From NCBI GenBank assembly GCA_051652245.1, contig JBOFTV010000083.1, positions 1 through 43,686 of the forward strand: a stretch of DNA of 43,686 nt. Direction: 5' to 3'. The stretch is from BHER01 sp051652245 (GTDB lineage Bacteria; Bacillota_I; Bacilli_A; Culicoidibacterales; Culicoidibacteraceae). This document shows positions 40,616 to 43,686 of this stretch, piece after piece; positions within the stretch are counted from its first letter, which is position 1; every line of letters starts with the position of its first letter. Under the pieces are notes generated by a model. That model was not told where the DNA came from. It did no database searches and was given only the letters and a program-made list of their open reading frames with translations. The position numbers were made by a program, and so were the translations under genes.

Positions 40616-41422
40616 ATGAAAATAGGATTTATTGGTTGTGGGAATATGGCAGGTGCGATGATTAGAGGAATTGTTAGCTCAAGTTTTACTAGTGCTGCGA
40701 ATATTTTGGCAGTCGATCATAATTATAACAAACTTGAAGCCCTTAATTTGGAGTTGGGTATAACTATTTCGCTGTCGGTGGCTGAAATGATGGAGCAGGT
40801 GGAAATTGTTGTCCTGGCAATGAAGCCAAGTGGTTATTATAAGGCGTTAGCAGTAATTAAACCGCTGCTGAAGAAGCAACAGATTGTGCTAACAATTGCA
40901 GCCGGGATAAGCTTAAGTGATGTTGAGCAAATTATTGGTTCAGATAGTAAAGTAGTAAGGACGATGCCTAATACGCCTGCGGCTGTGGGTAAGGGGATAA
41001 CAGCAATGGTTGTTAATAATCAAATTACGCCCGTTGATGGACAAAAGGTCACTAACTTACTTGAAAGTTTTGGTAAAGTTGAGCAGATAGATGAAGCGTT
41101 GATGCACACGTTTATTGCAACAGCTGGGTCATTGCCAGCAATTGTTGATATTATGGTTGAATCTTTGGCGGATGGTGCCGTTTTAAATGGTATGGGTCGG
41201 GATGCTGCTTATCGCATTTTAGGAGAAGCAATAGCTGGATCAATTGCCATGTTAAAACAAAGTAATCAGCACCCGGGGGCACTTAAAGATGCGGTTTGTT
41301 CTCCGGGTGGGACAACAATTGCGATGGTTGCTGCTGCTGAAAAAGGTAATTTACGGTCAACTTTGATTGAGACAATTACCGCAGGTGTGGAAAAATCGCA
41401 AGCGCTGTCTAAAAATAATTAG
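40616..41422 (+). CDS. proC: Pyrroline-5-carboxylate reductase
   Basis: 268 residues. Reduces pyrroline-5-carboxylate to proline. N-terminal NADP-binding IGFIGCGNMAGAMIRGI, then VRTMPNTPAAVGKGITAMV and the C-terminal signature PGALKDAVCSPGGTTIAM. ATG 40616 is chosen from the conserved N-terminus and GAAGGGATGG (40600-40609). First gene of a complete proC-proB-proA operon. Confidence 0.97.
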   Translation: MKIGFIGCGNMAGAMIRGIVSSSFTSAANILAVDHNYNKLEALNLELGITISLSVAEMMEQVEIVVLAMKPSGYYKALAVIKPLLKKQQIVLTIAAGISLSDVEQIIGSDSKVVRTMPNTPAAVGKGITAMVVNNQITPVDGQKVTNLLESFGKVEQIDEALMHTFIATAGSLPAIVDIMVESLADGAVLNGMGRDAAYRILGEAIAGSIAMLKQSNQHPGALKDAVCSPGGTTIAMVAAAEKGNLRSTLIETITAGVEKSQALSKNN

Positions 41423-41470
41423 GTAACGTTTAGCAGCGTGTAAAATAAAGGATGTTAGGGGAAATTAGTG

Positions 41471-42274
41471 ATGCCAAGAAAAACGAAGTTAACAGCGATT
41501 AAGCGGGTTGTTATTAAAGTGGGTACAAGCAGTTTAACAAAGCAAAATGGTGTGCTGGATACAGCGCAGGTAATTAAAATTGTGCAAACCATTAGTGAAC
41601 TCAAAAATGACGGATATGAGGTGCTTTTAGTAACATCAGGTGCGGTTGGTGCTGGTATGGGGACAATGAAATTAACGTTAAAACCAGAAAATATTGAGCA
41701 AAAGCAGGCATTGGCAGCAATTGGACAGGTTGCCTTAACGCATTTGTATCAGCAGTTGTTTTCTTTACATGAGCAGACCATCGCGCAGTTACTGTTAACC
41801 AAGCTCGATTTTTTGGAAAAAAGTCGGAAGCAGACGCTTAAATCAGTGTGCAGATTACTACTTGAACAAAAAGTGATTCCGATTATTAATGAAAATGATG
41901 CAGTTGTTGCCGATGAGATCAAAGTTGGTGATAATGATACACTTTCAGCCCTAGTTGCTCAATTAGTGGATGCTGATTTACTTATTTTGCTGTCTGATAT
42001 TGATGGGCTTTATACAGCTAATCCGCAAGAAGATCAGGGTGCGCGGTTGCTATTAGAGGTGGAAGATGTTTCGTCCGCGGTACTAGCAATGGCGGGTGTG
42101 GCTGCGGGAAGTTTAGGAACTGGTGGGATGAAGACAAAATTAGAGGCAGCAAAAATGGTGACAGCAAGGGGAATTGATATGGTAATTGCTAATAGTAATG
42201 ACCCCCAAAATATAAAAAGAATACTAGAAAATGAGCCCGTGGGAACATTGTTTGTACGAAAAAAAGGATGGTAA
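41471..42274 (+). CDS. proB: Glutamate 5-kinase, short form without PUA domain
   Basis: 267 residues. Phosphorylates glutamate to glutamyl-5-phosphate. Amino-acid-kinase motifs: VVIKVGTSSLT, VTSGAVGAGMG, PIINENDAV, DNDTLSALVAQLVDADLLILLSDIDGLY and GTGGMKTKLEAAK. It lacks the roughly 100-residue C-terminal PUA domain of E. coli ProB (367 residues), as in some other Bacillota. ATG 41471 is eight bases from AGGGGA; GTG 41468 is an alternative. Confidence 0.96.
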   Translation: MPRKTKLTAIKRVVIKVGTSSLTKQNGVLDTAQVIKIVQTISELKNDGYEVLLVTSGAVGAGMGTMKLTLKPENIEQKQALAAIGQVALTHLYQQLFSLHEQTIAQLLLTKLDFLEKSRKQTLKSVCRLLLEQKVIPIINENDAVVADEIKVGDNDTLSALVAQLVDADLLILLSDIDGLYTANPQEDQGARLLLEVEDVSSAVLAMAGVAAGSLGTGGMKTKLEAAKMVTARGIDMVIANSNDPQNIKRILENEPVGTLFVRKKGW

Positions 42275-42276
42275 TT

Positions 42277-43485
42277 ATGAGATATATAGAAATATTAGGT
42301 AAAAATGCTAAGCGAGCATCACAGGAATTGGCGCGTGTTAGTCAACTGCAAAAAGAAGAGTTCTTACTTGGATTGGCAAGAACATTGGAGCAATGCGCAG
42401 CAGCAATTGAAGAAGTTAATGCAGAAGAAGTTAAAATAGCTGAAAAAAAAGGCCAGAACAGCGCTTATATTGATCGGATGCGGCTAACAAAAGAGCGAAT
42501 TTTTTCCATGGCTGAGGGGGTGCGAGAAATTGCGGTCTTTCCTGATCCGATTGGTAAAATTGAAACAGGTTGGGTTCATCCCGATGGATTAGAAATTATT
42601 TGTAAGCGTGTCCCCTTAGGAGTAGTGGGGATGATTTATGAATCACGACCAAATGTGACAATTGATGTTGCTTGTCTTGCCCTAAAATCAGGGAATGCCC
42701 TCATTTTACGTGGTGGAAGTGATACAATTAAGACGAATATGTTTTTGGTTCAAATCATTGCGGCTGTGGGGCAGAAATACGGGTTGCCGGAAAATGCTGT
42801 GCAGATAGTTGCTAAAGTGGAGCGAGGCTATGTACGGAAATTATTGCAATTAAGTGAATATATTGATGTTATCATTCCTCGTGGTGGTAGAAATTTAAAG
42901 CAAGAGGTTTTAGCGCATGCGTGCGTTCCTGTAATTGAAACGGGAGCGGGGGTTTGTCATATGTTTGTTGATGCAAGTGCTGATGTCGAGATGGCGATAA
43001 GATTAATTGTTAATGCTAAAACACAGAGGCCGGGGACTTGTAATAGCGTGGAAACGGTCTTGATTGCGCGCCAGATTATGCCGCAATTCTGTCCCCGACT
43101 GGAAGCTGCTATGAAAAGTGAAGGTGTGGAGTTAATTGTTGGTCGGGATACTGATTATTCTGTGGAGTATTTGGATAAGAAACTTGCGCTTAAGTGCGTG
43201 GAAAATGTGGAAGAAGCAATTGTCCATATTAATCAATACGGAACGAAACACTCGGATGCCATTATTACGTCAAATATGAGCAATGCAACTAAATTTACGC
43301 AAGAAGTTGATAGTGCTTGTGTTTATGTTAATGCTTCAACAAGATATACTGATGGTGGGCAGTTTGGTTTTGGTGGAGAAGTTGGAATTAGTACACAAAA
43401 ATTGCATGTTCGTGGGCCAATGGGGGTAAATGCTTTAACGACGACAAAGTATGTGATTTTAGGTACGGGACAGAGTCGAAAATAG
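42277..43485 (+). CDS. proA: Gamma-glutamyl phosphate reductase
   Basis: 402 residues. Reduces glutamyl-5-phosphate to the semialdehyde, which cyclises to pyrroline-5-carboxylate for ProC. Catalytic Cys in RPGTCNSVETVL; other conserved stretches are VPLGVVGMIYESRPNVT, LKSGNALILRGG, and FGFGGEVGISTQKLHVRGPMG. ATG 42277 follows AAAGGATGG; ATG 42268, which overlaps the end of proB, is an alternative. Confidence 0.97.
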   Translation: MRYIEILGKNAKRASQELARVSQLQKEEFLLGLARTLEQCAAAIEEVNAEEVKIAEKKGQNSAYIDRMRLTKERIFSMAEGVREIAVFPDPIGKIETGWVHPDGLEIICKRVPLGVVGMIYESRPNVTIDVACLALKSGNALILRGGSDTIKTNMFLVQIIAAVGQKYGLPENAVQIVAKVERGYVRKLLQLSEYIDVIIPRGGRNLKQEVLAHACVPVIETGAGVCHMFVDASADVEMAIRLIVNAKTQRPGTCNSVETVLIARQIMPQFCPRLEAAMKSEGVELIVGRDTDYSVEYLDKKLALKCVENVEEAIVHINQYGTKHSDAIITSNMSNATKFTQEVDSACVYVNASTRYTDGGQFGFGGEVGISTQKLHVRGPMGVNALTTTKYVILGTGQSRK

Positions 43486-43555
43486 GTAGTAAAAAAGGGA
43501 TGTATGCACAATGTCATTAAGTTAAGGATAAAGAGTATATGAATAAGCAATTTAG

Positions 43556-43585
43556 GCGGAGGTAGAAAGTACCCCCGCTTTTTTT
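43556..43585 (+). terminator. Terminator after the proline operon
   Basis: GCGGAGGTA (43556-43564) pairs with TACCCCCGC (43570-43578) with one mismatch, GAAAG loop, then seven Ts. Confidence 0.85.
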
Positions 43586-43686
43586 ATGCACAAAGCCTTG
43601 ACTTCAAAATTATTCATGAAATGGCGATTTCGCCAAAAACTCAGAAACAGATTTTAAGCGCAAGCGTAAACGCGATTTTGAAAAAA
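43586..43686. other. Window end with a small palindrome, no gene seen
   Basis: TGGCGATTTCGCCA (43622-43635) is a 6-bp dyad with a 2-base centre, followed by GCG-rich short repeats (AAGCGCAAGCG, AAACGCG). TTGACT at 43598 may be a -35, but no matching -10 is clear before the window ends. Confidence 0.3.

Overview
The window is low-GC DNA from a Gram-positive member of the Bacillota. The signs are a short SRP RNA without an Alu domain, lipoproteins with classical lipoboxes, LPXTG-anchored internalin-like proteins, strong AGGAGG-type ribosome sites with many GTG/TTG starts, a PhoP-PhoR/PstSCAB-PhoU phosphate module, and a pyruvate formate-lyase pointing to anaerobic or facultative fermentation. 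The lineage cannot be fixed from the sequence alone; something near Erysipelotrichia/Turicibacter/Culicoidibacter or the Lactobacillales would fit. The + strand is G- and T-rich almost throughout, even where genes lie on the other strand, so it is probably the leading strand.

Layout. 1-6.3 kb: SRP RNA and tadA, an unlinked PstS paralogue, a DUF2207/LemA membrane pair, a GNAT acetyltransferase and glpX. 6.5-10.9 kb (- strand): phoP, phoR, a single-pass membrane protein with 19 in-frame 18-bp repeats, and a tyrosine-phosphatase-like protein. 11-17.3 kb: a phosphate uptake operon behind a phased PhoP box (pstS, pstC, pstA, pstB, phoU), then a GNAT gene, ung and a lipoprotein. 17.4-20.1 kb: a pyruvate formate-lyase whose glycyl-radical domain is a separate downstream gene. 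20.2-21 kb: a probably frameshifted small lipoprotein gene and a small membrane protein behind a second PhoP box. 21-23.6 kb: an A-rich block with a Mga-like regulator and an OmpR-type regulator with a degenerate receiver. 23.8-26.7 kb: a DUF985 cupin and a CtpE-like P-type ATPase. 26.8-31.9 kb: two tandem internalin-like surface proteins. 32-36.4 kb: serC-serA-DUF1015 and a GyrI-like protein. 36.4-40.5 kb (- strand): an alpha-glucoside unit (LacI regulator, PTS IICB, GH4 6-phospho-alpha-glucosidase) with a clear operator. 40.6-43.5 kb: proC-proB-proA, a complete glutamate-to-proline route.

How the parts fit. PhoP-PhoR is divergent from the pst operon; a TTTACA/TTAACA array with 11-bp phasing lies between them, and the same box stands before the small membrane protein gene at 20586, suggesting a local Pho regulon. 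The strongest novelty candidate is the split pyruvate formate-lyase: the large chain keeps the Cys-Cys catalytic pair but loses homology just before the radical domain and ends in an acidic 42-residue tail, while a 79-residue protein carries the RVSGYAV glycine. The two internalin-like proteins each contain two copies of a cap-LRR-Ig module. They share promoter geometry and a leader motif, and lie downstream of a block of possible virulence-type regulators.
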